DNA from: Croceicoccus sediminis
GTDB lineage: Bacteria; Pseudomonadota; Alphaproteobacteria; Sphingomonadales; Sphingomonadaceae
Assembly: GCF_007570835.1 (NCBI RefSeq)
Contig: NZ_SUNC01000001.1
Coordinates: 186,001-250,000, forward strand
Direction: 5' to 3'
DNA: 64,000 bases
In this document: in pieces, positions 1 to 7,655 of the stretch
Layout of the letters: every line of letters starts with the position of its first letter
How positions within the stretch are numbered: the stretch's first letter is position 1
Notes under the pieces: generated by a model
What the model was told of the DNA's origin: nothing
The model's database searches: none
The model's input: only the letters and a program-made list of their open reading frames with translations
Position numbers and translations under genes: made by a program

Positions 1-810
1 GGCCGGCCCGCGCTGCAAAAAGTGCTGGGCGACCGCACGATAGCCGCGGGCGCAGAAGTGCGCCTTGGCGTCACCGCGGACAGCATCGCGGACGACGGCG
101 AAGGTGTCACGGTAGAGTTCTCCGACGGCACGACGGGCCGGTTCGATATCGTCGTCGGCGCGGACGGCGTCTATTCGGACACGCGCCAGAAGATCCTGCC
201 CGATGCCGAAAAGCCGGAATATACCGGGCAGGCAGTCTGGCGTTACAACCTTCCGCGCCCGGACGATCTGGATGCGCTCCACGCCTATAACGGTCCGACC
301 GGCGTTGGCCTCGTGCCGATGAGCCCGGACCTCATGTACATGTTCGTCACCACGCCGGAACCGGACAACCCCTGGTATGAGAAAACCGGCATCGCAAAGA
401 CGATGCGGGAAAAGCTGGCGAATACCGCGCCGCAGTTGCAGGAAATGGCCGAAGGCATCACCGATGACGACGGGGTGGTCTATCGCCCCTTGGAAGCCAT
501 GATGATTTATGGTCCTTGGAGCAGTGGCCGGGTCGTTCTGCTGGGTGATGCCGTCCACGCGACGACGCCGCATCTGGGGCAGGGCGCGGGCATGGCGATC
601 GAGGACAGTATCGTTCTGGCCGAGGAACTGGCCAGGGCCGACACGCCCGAAGCGGCTTTCGAAGCCTATCGCGAGCGCCGGTTCGAACGCTGCCGCTATA
701 TCGTCGAAAGCTCGCTGGCGATTTGCCACGGCCAGATCGGCAAGGGGCCCCCGGTCGACAATCACAAGGCAACCGCCGAAATGTTCAAGGTCGTGGCCGA
801 GCCGATCTGA
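1..810 (+). CDS. FAD-dependent aromatic monooxygenase, C-terminal part (5' end outside window)
   Basis: The frame is open from base 1 to the TGA at 808-810, giving 269 residues with no start inside the window, so the N-terminal GxGxxG dinucleotide-binding fold lies upstream. Two class A flavoprotein hydroxylase signatures are visible: GADGVYSDTR (the DG motif) and GDAVHATTPHLGQGAGMAI (the GD motif that contacts FAD), followed by the usual helix IEDSIVLAEEL. Such enzymes hydroxylate aromatic or heteroaromatic acids using NAD(P)H and O2 in the cytoplasm. The next genes encode a ring-cleavage dioxygenase and a C-C hydrolase, so this is probably the ring-activating first step. The substrate cannot be read from the sequence. 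Confidence 0.88.
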   Translation, partial: GRPALQKVLGDRTIAAGAEVRLGVTADSIADDGEGVTVEFSDGTTGRFDIVVGADGVYSDTRQKILPDAEKPEYTGQAVWRYNLPRPDDLDALHAYNGPTGVGLVPMSPDLMYMFVTTPEPDNPWYEKTGIAKTMREKLANTAPQLQEMAEGITDDDGVVYRPLEAMMIYGPWSSGRVVLLGDAVHATTPHLGQGAGMAIEDSIVLAEELARADTPEAAFEAYRERRFERCRYIVESSLAICHGQIGKGPPVDNHKATAEMFKVVAEPI

Positions 811-956
811 GCGTCCGTGCCCAGCCGCTTTTACCGAGTGCAAAGCGAGCGGGTGGACCTTTCACCATGGGGATCACCGGCAGTGTAGCCCCAAAGAATT
901 CATCGAAAACGCGCCTGCCGCATTTTCGAACAGCTGATGAAACAAGAGGAATTGCA

Positions 957-1859
957 ATGAGCCGAGTCACCGAGATCCGCTACGTCGGCTACGGCGTCCA
1001 GGACTTCGACAACGAGCGCAAGTTCTACGCCGACGACTGGGGCCTGGTCGAAGTCGAAGCCAATGACGACACCGCATGGTTCAAGACCCACGGTCATGAC
1101 GAACACCACGTGGTCCGCCTGCATCGCAGCGAAACCAACTGCGTCGAAGTGATCGCGCTCGCCGCAGACAGCCGTGAGGACGTGGACGCCCTGCAGGCGA
1201 AAGTCGAAGAGGCCGGGTGCAAGATCATCCACGCCGCGCGTGAACTCGACGCGCCGGGCGGCGGATACGGCTTCCGCTTCTTCAGCCCGGACGGGTTGCC
1301 CTTTGAAATCAGCGCCGACGTCAAGCGTCTCGACAAGCGGGCGATGGAGCGTTGGGAAGGCGTGCCGGTCAAGATCAGCCACATCGTACTGCATTCGCCC
1401 GATCATCACGCGCTGACCAAGTTCTTCACCGATGTCCTTGGCTTCAAGGTTTCGGACTGGCTTGGCGATTTCATGGTTTTCCTGCGCTGCAACGATGCGC
1501 ACCATCGCATCGCCCTGCTGCCCGGGCCGCCGTGCCTCAATCACGTTGCCTATGACGTGCTGAGCGTTGACGACATGATGCGGGGCGCCAGCCGCCTGCG
1601 CAAGCGCGGCACGGACCTGCGCTGGGGCCCCGGTCGCCACACGGCGGGGAACAATGCGTTTTCGTATTTCTGCACACCCGCGGGCTTTGCCGTCGAATAT
1701 ACGGCCGAGCTGGAGAACGTGGACTTCGAAACGCACGAACCCAAGGTGCACGAGCCGGGTCCGCAGATCATGGACCAGTGGGGCGTTGGAACCGGTGGGC
1801 CGCAGACGATGCCCAAGCCCGAGGCCGATCCCTGCCTTTTCCAGCCGGCGGGAGCGTAA
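957..1859 (+). CDS. Type I extradiol (VOC-family) ring-cleavage dioxygenase
   Basis: This 300-residue protein has two glyoxalase/VOC modules. The second carries the complete Fe(II) triad of type I extradiol dioxygenases: H142 in SHIVLHS, H196 in LNHVAYD and E247 in AVEYTAE. The supporting second-shell H228 in GRHTAGNN and Y237 in FSYF are also present. It should open a catechol-type ring next to the hydroxyls (meta-cleavage). I start at ATG 957, just after an AGAGGA ribosome site; an open frame extends upstream to 723 but is not protein-like. It ends 3 bases before the hydrolase gene, so the two are probably translated together. The family is certain; the substrate is unknown. Confidence 0.9.
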   Translation: MSRVTEIRYVGYGVQDFDNERKFYADDWGLVEVEANDDTAWFKTHGHDEHHVVRLHRSETNCVEVIALAADSREDVDALQAKVEEAGCKIIHAARELDAPGGGYGFRFFSPDGLPFEISADVKRLDKRAMERWEGVPVKISHIVLHSPDHHALTKFFTDVLGFKVSDWLGDFMVFLRCNDAHHRIALLPGPPCLNHVAYDVLSVDDMMRGASRLRKRGTDLRWGPGRHTAGNNAFSYFCTPAGFAVEYTAELENVDFETHEPKVHEPGPQIMDQWGVGTGGPQTMPKPEADPCLFQPAGA

Positions 1860-1862
1860 TCG

Positions 1863-3020
1863 ATGTCGCTCTATTCCCCCTTCAAGAACTACATCTGGAA
1901 CCTCTCGGTCGCCATCGCGATGGAGAGCGGCGGGCGCATCGGCGAGATCGTCGACATGTGCCAGCCGATCCTCGACGCTGCGGATAAAGGCGCGGATGCG
2001 GGCACGCCGCAGTTCATGCAGGCATGGGCCGGGATGGGCCACAAACTGCTGGAACTGGCCGCAGAGGACGAGGCCAAGGGCCGGATGTTCTCCGCATCGG
2101 ACAAGCTGGAGCGCGGAGCGCTCTACCTGCTCGTCGCCGAACGCATGCAGGGTCACGGAACCAAAGGGCGCGAGGAAACTTACGCGCTGGCCCGCGATAC
2201 GTTCGACAAGTCCACCCGGCTCGGCAAGATCAACCGCGAGCGCGTCGAAATACCGCTTGAGAACGGCACGATGTCGGCGCTCTTCACCCGCGCTCCGGGT
2301 AACGGACCGAAGCCCTGCGTGGTGTTCTGCAACGGCCTCGATAGCTGTAAGGAAATGCTCTACTGGACCGGCGTACCTGCCGCCCTCGCGCGGCGGGGTA
2401 TCTCAACGCTTTGCGTCGATCAGCCCGGTACCGGCGAGGCGCTGCGCCTGCAGAACCTGCCTGTCGATCCCCATTCGGAAAGCTGGGCCAGCAAGGCCGT
2501 CGACTGGCTGGAGCAGCAGGACGAGGTCGACAACGCCAAAATCGGCATGACCGGCATCTCGCTCGGCGGGCACTTCGCACCGCGCGCCGTTGCCTATGAG
2601 CCGCGCTTTGCCAGCGGTGCGGTATGGGGTGCGAACCACAACTGGCGTGAAGTGCAGGACAAGCGGATGGAGCGCGAAGGCGAAAATCCCGTCCCGCATT
2701 ACTGGGCGCACGTCCATTGGGCCTTTGGCGCCAAGGATCAGGAAGACTTCCTTGAAAAGTCGACCGACATGAACCTCAACGGCCACATGGACCGGATCAA
2801 GGTGCCATTCCTTGTCACCCACGGTGCACACGACCGGCAGATCAACGTCGGTTACGCCGACGATCTCTATGACCAGCTCGTCAATTCGCCGCGCCGCGAG
2901 AAGGTGATCTTCACCGAACGCGAAGGCGGGGTCGAGCATGTCGGCGCGGACAACATGAGCTATGGCCGCGACCTCATCGCTGACTGGTTTGCCGAAACGC
3001 TGGGCGGTCATTGCGGATGA
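1863..3020 (+). CDS. Alpha/beta hydrolase of the FrsA/DHPON-hydrolase type
   Basis: The 385-residue protein has a helical N-terminal region (about 1-120) followed by an alpha/beta hydrolase core. The nucleophile elbow is GISLGG (S233), the acid is probably D324 in GAHDRQ, and the histidine is H359 in GVEHVG. This architecture matches the DUF1100/FrsA-like group that includes 2,6-dihydroxypseudooxynicotine hydrolase, a C-C bond-cleaving enzyme. Placed directly after the ring-cleavage dioxygenase, it probably hydrolyses the meta-cleavage product or a diketone intermediate. It starts 3 bases after the preceding stop codon. A plain esterase role cannot be excluded. Confidence 0.85.
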   Translation: MSLYSPFKNYIWNLSVAIAMESGGRIGEIVDMCQPILDAADKGADAGTPQFMQAWAGMGHKLLELAAEDEAKGRMFSASDKLERGALYLLVAERMQGHGTKGREETYALARDTFDKSTRLGKINRERVEIPLENGTMSALFTRAPGNGPKPCVVFCNGLDSCKEMLYWTGVPAALARRGISTLCVDQPGTGEALRLQNLPVDPHSESWASKAVDWLEQQDEVDNAKIGMTGISLGGHFAPRAVAYEPRFASGAVWGANHNWREVQDKRMEREGENPVPHYWAHVHWAFGAKDQEDFLEKSTDMNLNGHMDRIKVPFLVTHGAHDRQINVGYADDLYDQLVNSPRREKVIFTEREGGVEHVGADNMSYGRDLIADWFAETLGGHCG

Positions 3021-3060
3021 CATCCGCCGCTTGGCCCGGCCCGGCGGTCAAACAACGGGA

Positions 3061-3100
3061 AGGGGGCATGGACTGGCCGGCTTCGGCCAACATGCCCCTT
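3061..3100 (+). other. Intercistronic hairpin before the MFS gene
   Basis: An outer stem of about ten pairs (including GGGGCATG with CATGCCCC) encloses a second small stem (GGCCG with CGGCC). No T-run follows, so it is more likely an mRNA processing or stability element, or a weak attenuator, than a strong terminator. It lies in the 112-base gap between the hydrolase and transporter genes. Confidence 0.45.
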
Positions 3101-3132
3101 GCCCCGTGTGCCGGTGACAAGGCACGCGCGCA

Positions 3133-4344
3133 GTGACCACGCAGACCAGCCCCGTGGCATCGATGGGCAACGGGCAGACCCGTCACGGCGTCGTCGTCCT
3201 TGCCGCGTCGATCATGCCGATCATGGCGATCATCTCGCTGGTCCCGGTGCTGCCGCTGCTGGAGCGGGAATTTGCCTCCGTGCCGGGCAGCGAGTTTCTG
3301 GTGCCCATGGCGCTGACGATACCGGCCCTGTGCGTGGCGCTGTTCTCCCCGCTTGCCGGGTGGCTTTCGGACCGGATGGGTCGCAAGCGGTTGCTGGTCG
3401 CGGCGCTGGTGCTTTACGCGGGCTTTGGCATCGTCCCCTGGTTCCTGACCGACCTGATGCTGATCATCGCCTCGCGCATACCGCTGGGTCTGGCGGAAGC
3501 GGCGATCATGACGATCGCCACGGCCCTGATCGGTGATTACTTTTCGGGTGAACGGCGGGAGAACTGGATCGCGATCCAGATCGCCACGGGCAGCATCGCG
3601 GCCATCGCGCTGATCGCCATCGGCGGAGGTCTGGGAGAGCTCTTCGGCTCTCGCGGTCCATTCCTGCTTTACCTCGTGGCTTTGCCCATCGCTCTTGCCG
3701 CGGCGCTCATTCTTTACGAACCCGCAAAGCCGCATGGTGATGAAGAGGCACGCGGCGTGCGTTTCCCGTTTGCCGCCGTTTTGCCGCTGGTGGCCACGAC
3801 GCTTCTGGCAGGGATCGTCTTCTATACCGTGATCGTACAGCTCGGCCCGATCCTGCAGCTTTCGGGCAGTGTGTCTCCGGGGGTCATCGGCCTTATCGGT
3901 GCGGGCGCGAACCTGGGCGTGGCGGCGGGCAGTTTCCTGTTCAAGCGATTCAGGAGGAACGCGGGACCGCTGCTTCTGGCGCTCGGCTTTGCCCTGGCCG
4001 CTGCGGGTTATCTGGGCGCGGGTCTTTCGGACAGTCTCGTTTCGATTTCCGCCTTCGCCATTCTTGCCTGTGTCGGCAGCGGTGTCGTCCTGCCCAACAT
4101 GATGACCTGGACGATGCGCCGCGTGCCGGTCGAAACGCGCGGGCGCGGCATGGGTCTTTGGACCGGCGCTTTCTTTCTGGGCCAGTTCATCGCACCGCTG
4201 GTGGCCGTCGCCCTCATCGGCGCGGCGGGTGGGCTGGCCCCCGCACTGACGCTTTACGCCGCGGTGATCGCCGCAGCCGCGCTTGGCGCGCTACTGGTGG
4301 CACGAAGCGGTGCGAGCCGCGCCGCACATTCGCCATTGAATTGA
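3133..4344 (+). CDS. MFS transporter
   Basis: This 403-residue, highly hydrophobic inner-membrane protein has about twelve predicted transmembrane segments. The loop after helix 2 carries the major facilitator signature GWLSDRMGRKR. The start is GTG at 3133, giving a polar N-terminus (MTTQTSPVAS) before helix 1. It lies within the catabolic gene set, 11 bases before the cupin gene, so it probably imports the aromatic substrate or exports an intermediate. MFS drug exporters look the same at this level, so the direction of transport is inferred only from context. Confidence 0.85.
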   Translation: MTTQTSPVASMGNGQTRHGVVVLAASIMPIMAIISLVPVLPLLEREFASVPGSEFLVPMALTIPALCVALFSPLAGWLSDRMGRKRLLVAALVLYAGFGIVPWFLTDLMLIIASRIPLGLAEAAIMTIATALIGDYFSGERRENWIAIQIATGSIAAIALIAIGGGLGELFGSRGPFLLYLVALPIALAAALILYEPAKPHGDEEARGVRFPFAAVLPLVATTLLAGIVFYTVIVQLGPILQLSGSVSPGVIGLIGAGANLGVAAGSFLFKRFRRNAGPLLLALGFALAAAGYLGAGLSDSLVSISAFAILACVGSGVVLPNMMTWTMRRVPVETRGRGMGLWTGAFFLGQFIAPLVAVALIGAAGGLAPALTLYAAVIAAAALGALLVARSGASRAAHSPLN

Positions 4345-4355
4345 GAGGATAGAGC

Positions 4356-4922
4356 ATGAACATCAAACCGATCCGCCGGATCGTGACCGGTCACGATGCC
4401 GAAGGCCGCGCCATCATTCAGGAAGACGGCGCGGTCGCCCGCATGCAGCGCATCGGTGGCGACATCGGGCCCATGTTCCATGAAGTGTGGAACACGCAGT
4501 CCACGCCCGCCGTGATCGACGCGGCCAGCGGAGAGCCGGAGGAGGAAGGCATCGTCCTTGCCCCGCCAAAGAACGGCACGCGCATTCGCGTGCTCGACAT
4601 CCCGCCCGAAGGGGACGGCATCCGCAACATGACACCCGAAGAGGCCGCGGCCCACTTTGCCGAGGTTGGCGCAGGCCATGCATCCAACGCCGCCAAGTCC
4701 GGTGCGAAACACGCGTTGATGCACCGGACGGAGACGATCGATTACGGCATCGTCCTTGAAGGGGAACTGGTGCTGATCATGGACGAAGGCGAAACCACCG
4801 TGCGCGCGGGCGATATCGTGATCCAGCGCGGCACGAACCACGGTTGGGCCAATCGCAGCGACGCCAATTGCCGTATCGCTTTCATCCTGATCGATGGCGC
4901 TTTCGAAGAAGGCCTTGCCTGA
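4356..4922 (+). CDS. Cupin-domain protein
   Basis: The 188-residue protein has a single cupin barrel in its C-terminal half. Motif 1 is HRTETIDYGIVLEGE and motif 2 is GDIVIQRGTNHGW, which supply possible metal-binding His and Glu residues. The N-terminal half (about 1-90) is less conserved. Small cupins in aromatic-degradation clusters act as isomerases, decarboxylases or dioxygenase-like enzymes; which applies here is not evident. Its TGA overlaps the ATG of the next gene (TGATG at 4920-4924), showing tight coupling. Confidence 0.82.
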   Translation: MNIKPIRRIVTGHDAEGRAIIQEDGAVARMQRIGGDIGPMFHEVWNTQSTPAVIDAASGEPEEEGIVLAPPKNGTRIRVLDIPPEGDGIRNMTPEEAAAHFAEVGAGHASNAAKSGAKHALMHRTETIDYGIVLEGELVLIMDEGETTVRAGDIVIQRGTNHGWANRSDANCRIAFILIDGAFEEGLA

Positions 4923-5893
4923 TGCGCCTTGCGACCAGACGGAACGGGACGCCCGATGGCGAATTGATCGTGGTGTCGGCCGATGGCACGCGGTGTCTGG
5001 CCGCTGGCAACGGCGTGCCCAACCTGCTGGGCGCGATGGGCGATTGGTCCGCCGCCGCCGATGTGCTGTCGATGCTGGCCGGGCGTCTCGACGCGGGTGA
5101 GGGCGAGCCGCTCGACATGGGCGCGCTTACTGCGCCGATGCCGCGCAGCTGGCAATGGCTCGACGGGTCTGCTTTCGGCACGCATGCTGAACTCATGCAG
5201 ATCGCGTTTCAGCAAGAGCCGCTGCGGCACGAACGTCCGCTGATGTACCAGGGCATGTCGGACCGGTTCTTCGGCCCCACTGAAGACGCGGTCTTTCCCG
5301 ACGAGAAGGCCGGCATCGATTTCGAGGGCGAATTCGGCGTGATCGTCGACGCCGTGCCGATGGGCACGAGTGCGCAGGACGCCCTAAATCACATCAAGCT
5401 GATCGTGCAGATCAACGACTGGTCGCTGCGCGCCTATGCCGTGCCGGAAATGCAGACCGGGTTCGGTTTCATCCTGGCAAAGCCTGCCAGCACGATAGCG
5501 CCCTTTGCGGTGACGCCCGATGAACTGGGCGATGCATGGCGCGATGGCCGTGTCGGCCTTGACCTGTGCATCGACTGGAACAGCGACAGGTTCGGCAGCG
5601 CCAATGGCCGGGAAATGGCGGTCGGTTTCCATGACCTGGTCGCCCATGCCGCCACGACCCGGGACCTGGTGGCCGGGACGGTGATCGGATCGGGAACCGT
5701 TGCCAACAAGGGTTACGCACAAGTCGGATCGAGCTGTATTTCCGAACGCCGCGCGATCGAGATCATCGCCGATGGGAAGCCGTCGACCCAGTTCATGAAA
5801 TTCGGCGATACCGTGCGGATGGAAGCCAGGCTGTCCGATGGGCGCGCCCCGTTCGGTGCAATCGAACAGAAAGTCGCCGCGCCCACAAGCTGA
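4922..5893 (+). CDS. Fumarylacetoacetate hydrolase family protein
   Basis: The 323-residue protein starts at ATG 4922, which overlaps the cupin stop. The C-terminal FAH fold shows the acidic metal-binding stretch IDFEGEFGVIVD, then NDWSLR, and the late glycine-rich element GSGTVANKGY. Family members hydrolyse or decarboxylate 2-oxo and 1,3-diketo acids (fumarylpyruvate, acylpyruvates, 2-oxohept-3-enedioate). As the last gene of the operon it probably cleaves the terminal ketoacid from ring fission. The family is clear; the exact reaction is inferred from position. Confidence 0.88.
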   Translation: MRLATRRNGTPDGELIVVSADGTRCLAAGNGVPNLLGAMGDWSAAADVLSMLAGRLDAGEGEPLDMGALTAPMPRSWQWLDGSAFGTHAELMQIAFQQEPLRHERPLMYQGMSDRFFGPTEDAVFPDEKAGIDFEGEFGVIVDAVPMGTSAQDALNHIKLIVQINDWSLRAYAVPEMQTGFGFILAKPASTIAPFAVTPDELGDAWRDGRVGLDLCIDWNSDRFGSANGREMAVGFHDLVAHAATTRDLVAGTVIGSGTVANKGYAQVGSSCISERRAIEIIADGKPSTQFMKFGDTVRMEARLSDGRAPFGAIEQKVAAPTS

Positions 5894-5944
5894 GCGGCGC
5901 GCCGTACTGGACGCAGCTTCGCTCGACCGCGTTATGGCAATTTT

Positions 5945-5981
5945 GCCGCGCCCGTGGTGACTTTCGTCACAGGGGCGCGGC
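5945..5981 (+). terminator. Putative terminator hairpin of the catabolic operon
   Basis: The arms GCCGCGCCC and GGGCGCGGC pair over nine bases, followed after a small internal mismatch by GTGA/TCAC closing on a CTTTCG loop. Only a short TTTA follows on the plus strand, so intrinsic termination is plausible but not strong. Confidence 0.5.
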
Positions 5982-6213
5982 ACGTTTAGGGCGCTAGCAT
6001 CTGCCGTGGCCAACAGCTGCGAGCGGACCCGCTGCCAATTAGATCACTGAAATTTCACGAAAAAGCGGACTGTTGCCTCGTTTCGTCCGACACCAAAGAC
6101 CCACGCAAAATTTTTTCACACTTCCTGCATCCGGTTGGCGATCGGCGACGTAGCTGCACGTGCCCGCGACAAATGCGTGGCACCGCATCAGGGGTGAAGG
6201 CGTGTTCGAACGT

Positions 6214-6242
6214 TTGATCCTGTTACCCGGTGCGGTTCGAAC
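6214..6242. promoter_or_regulatory. Pair of GTTCGAAC palindromes (putative operator)
   Basis: Two identical 8-base palindromes, GTTCGAAC, occupy 6214-6221 and 6235-6242, exactly 21 bases apart (two helical turns), ending 18 bases before the DUF4331 start. The second copy is also the centre of a 6-pair hairpin (CGGTTC with GAACCG, 6233-6249). The spacing suits cooperative binding by a dimeric regulator on one DNA face; the regulator is unknown. Confidence 0.4.
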
Positions 6243-6259
6243 AGAACCGGGAGCAGACA

Positions 6260-6925
6260 ATGCGCAAGATGAGAACACTTACCCTTTCGGCAGGAGGGCT
6301 GGCGCTTGCCACGGGCGCCGCATTGCTCGTGCCGGGCCTCGGCGGATTTGCCGCCGATCACCTCGACCCGCCGGCGCGAACCGATCCTTCGGTCGATGCA
6401 ACGCCCGACCGGGCGGCCGACATCGCGGACCTCTTCGCGTGGCACGATGACAACAACGTCAATCTCGTCCTGACTTTCGCAGGCCCGCAAGCCACCGATC
6501 AGCCGGCCACTTACGATCGCGACGTTCTCTACACGATTAACGTGTCGAACGCGTCTCCGCGCACAACCGCCGAATTGCCGATCGAGGTTCGCTTCGGTCC
6601 GGGCAATACGGACGGTAGCTACGGCGTCCAGATTTCCGGCGTGCCCGGCGTGACCGGCGCGATTGCCGGGCCTGTCGAAACCGACCTGATGCAGGACGGC
6701 GTCATGGCGCGGGCAGGACTGTTCGACGATCCGTTCTTCTTCGACCTCCAGGGCTTCAAGGATACAGCGGCGACCGGCGAACTCATGTTCGACAGCACCC
6801 GCGATTTCTTCGCAGGTCAGAATCTTACCGCTGTCGTGATTTCCATCCCCAAGGACCGGATCGCGAATGGCGACAATCCCGTGGACGTATGGGCCACGAC
6901 CGCACGTTTCGGAGGACAGCTGTGA
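6260..6925 (+). CDS. Exported DUF4331-type protein (N-terminal portion of the family)
   Basis: The 221-residue protein starts at ATG 6260 behind GGGAG. A signal peptide (residues 1 to about 26, ending near GGFAA) precedes ADHLDPP and then IADLFAWHDD, resembling the opening of DUF4331 proteins, which are exported proteins of unknown biochemical role. Full-length DUF4331 proteins are longer and have a late FPNGR motif; that motif is missing here but present in the next gene. The stop overlaps the next ATG (TGATG at 6923-6927). Function unknown. Confidence 0.75.
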   Translation: MRKMRTLTLSAGGLALATGAALLVPGLGGFAADHLDPPARTDPSVDATPDRAADIADLFAWHDDNNVNLVLTFAGPQATDQPATYDRDVLYTINVSNASPRTTAELPIEVRFGPGNTDGSYGVQISGVPGVTGAIAGPVETDLMQDGVMARAGLFDDPFFFDLQGFKDTAATGELMFDSTRDFFAGQNLTAVVISIPKDRIANGDNPVDVWATTARFGGQL

Positions 6926-7653
6926 TGACTTACTCAGCAAGAAGTGCCGCAAAGGCCCTTGGCCGCCTCGCGCCGATCACGATCGCAGCCCTTCTGGTCA
7001 GCGGCTGCGGGGGCGACGATGACTACATGAAGGACGACCCGGTCATGATGCCGTCGCCATCGCCCAGCCCATCGCCAACCGCGACGCCGACACCCACCGC
7101 CAGTTACGACGTGACCGCCTGCCTGACGCAGGAAGTCGCACCGGGGGTTTCGGTCGCCGATCTCGTCGTGCCGGACACCCTGACGCTGAACCTTGCGGGC
7201 ACGTCGGGATTTCCGAACGGGCGCAAGCTGGCCGACCCGGTTATTGACGTGACGCTGGCCGTGATCTTCCTCGACCTATCGGTCGATGGGCCGGGCACGC
7301 TGGCCGGGCTTCCACTGAACCCGCCGAAAAACGACGTGGCATTCCGCTCCTCGTTCCCATTCCTCGCCGCCGCCCAAGGTTCACCGCCTACGGCAACGCA
7401 GGGAAGCGGTTTCGATTTCAGGAGTGACGGTGCCTCTGCCTATACCCGCGTCGATCGCATGGGGATGCCCGCGGTATCGACGGCCCTTATCGGTTCGGAT
7501 CAGAAGAACGCCTACAACGACGCCGATCCGGCCGATGACGCCAGCGGCGTCTTCGTCGACGAGCTGACCGAACAGCTGACAGGCCTGACCAACGCGCTGG
7601 CGGATGATCTTGTCGCTGCTGGCCTCACGCCGTGCGCGACACCGGTCTCGTGA
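6925..7653 (+). CDS. Lipoprotein with DUF4331-like C-terminal segment
   Basis: The 242-residue protein begins at ATG 6925 behind GGAGGA. A lipobox LVSGC (C28) predicts a lipid-anchored protein. It is followed by an acidic stretch and a Ser/Pro/Thr repeat linker (PSPSPSPSPT, about residues 42-60). The globular part contains GFPNGRKLADPVIDV, which resembles the FPNGRR..DDVIDI signature near the C-terminus of DUF4331 proteins. It therefore appears to be the partner half of the upstream protein, anchored in the membrane. It overlaps genes on both sides. Function unknown. Confidence 0.72.
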   Translation: MTYSARSAAKALGRLAPITIAALLVSGCGGDDDYMKDDPVMMPSPSPSPSPTATPTPTASYDVTACLTQEVAPGVSVADLVVPDTLTLNLAGTSGFPNGRKLADPVIDVTLAVIFLDLSVDGPGTLAGLPLNPPKNDVAFRSSFPFLAAAQGSPPTATQGSGFDFRSDGASAYTRVDRMGMPAVSTALIGSDQKNAYNDADPADDASGVFVDELTEQLTGLTNALADDLVAAGLTPCATPVS

Positions 7654-7655
7654 CA

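Larger units (their letters stand above)
5894..6259. other. 366-base intergenic region between the catabolic and DUF4331 operons
   Basis: I see no credible gene here. It holds a GC-rich hairpin (5945-5981) just after the catabolic operon, an AT-richer stretch around 6105-6120, and two copies of the palindrome GTTCGAAC just before the DUF4331 gene. It presumably contains the promoter of the 6260-10176 operon, but I find no convincing -35/-10 pair. Confidence 0.6.

Noticed and set aside
900-2156. 418-codon minus-strand frame across the dioxygenase and hydrolase genes
   Set aside because: Both plus-strand genes have complete active sites and ribosome sites; the minus frame spans two genes and has no motif.
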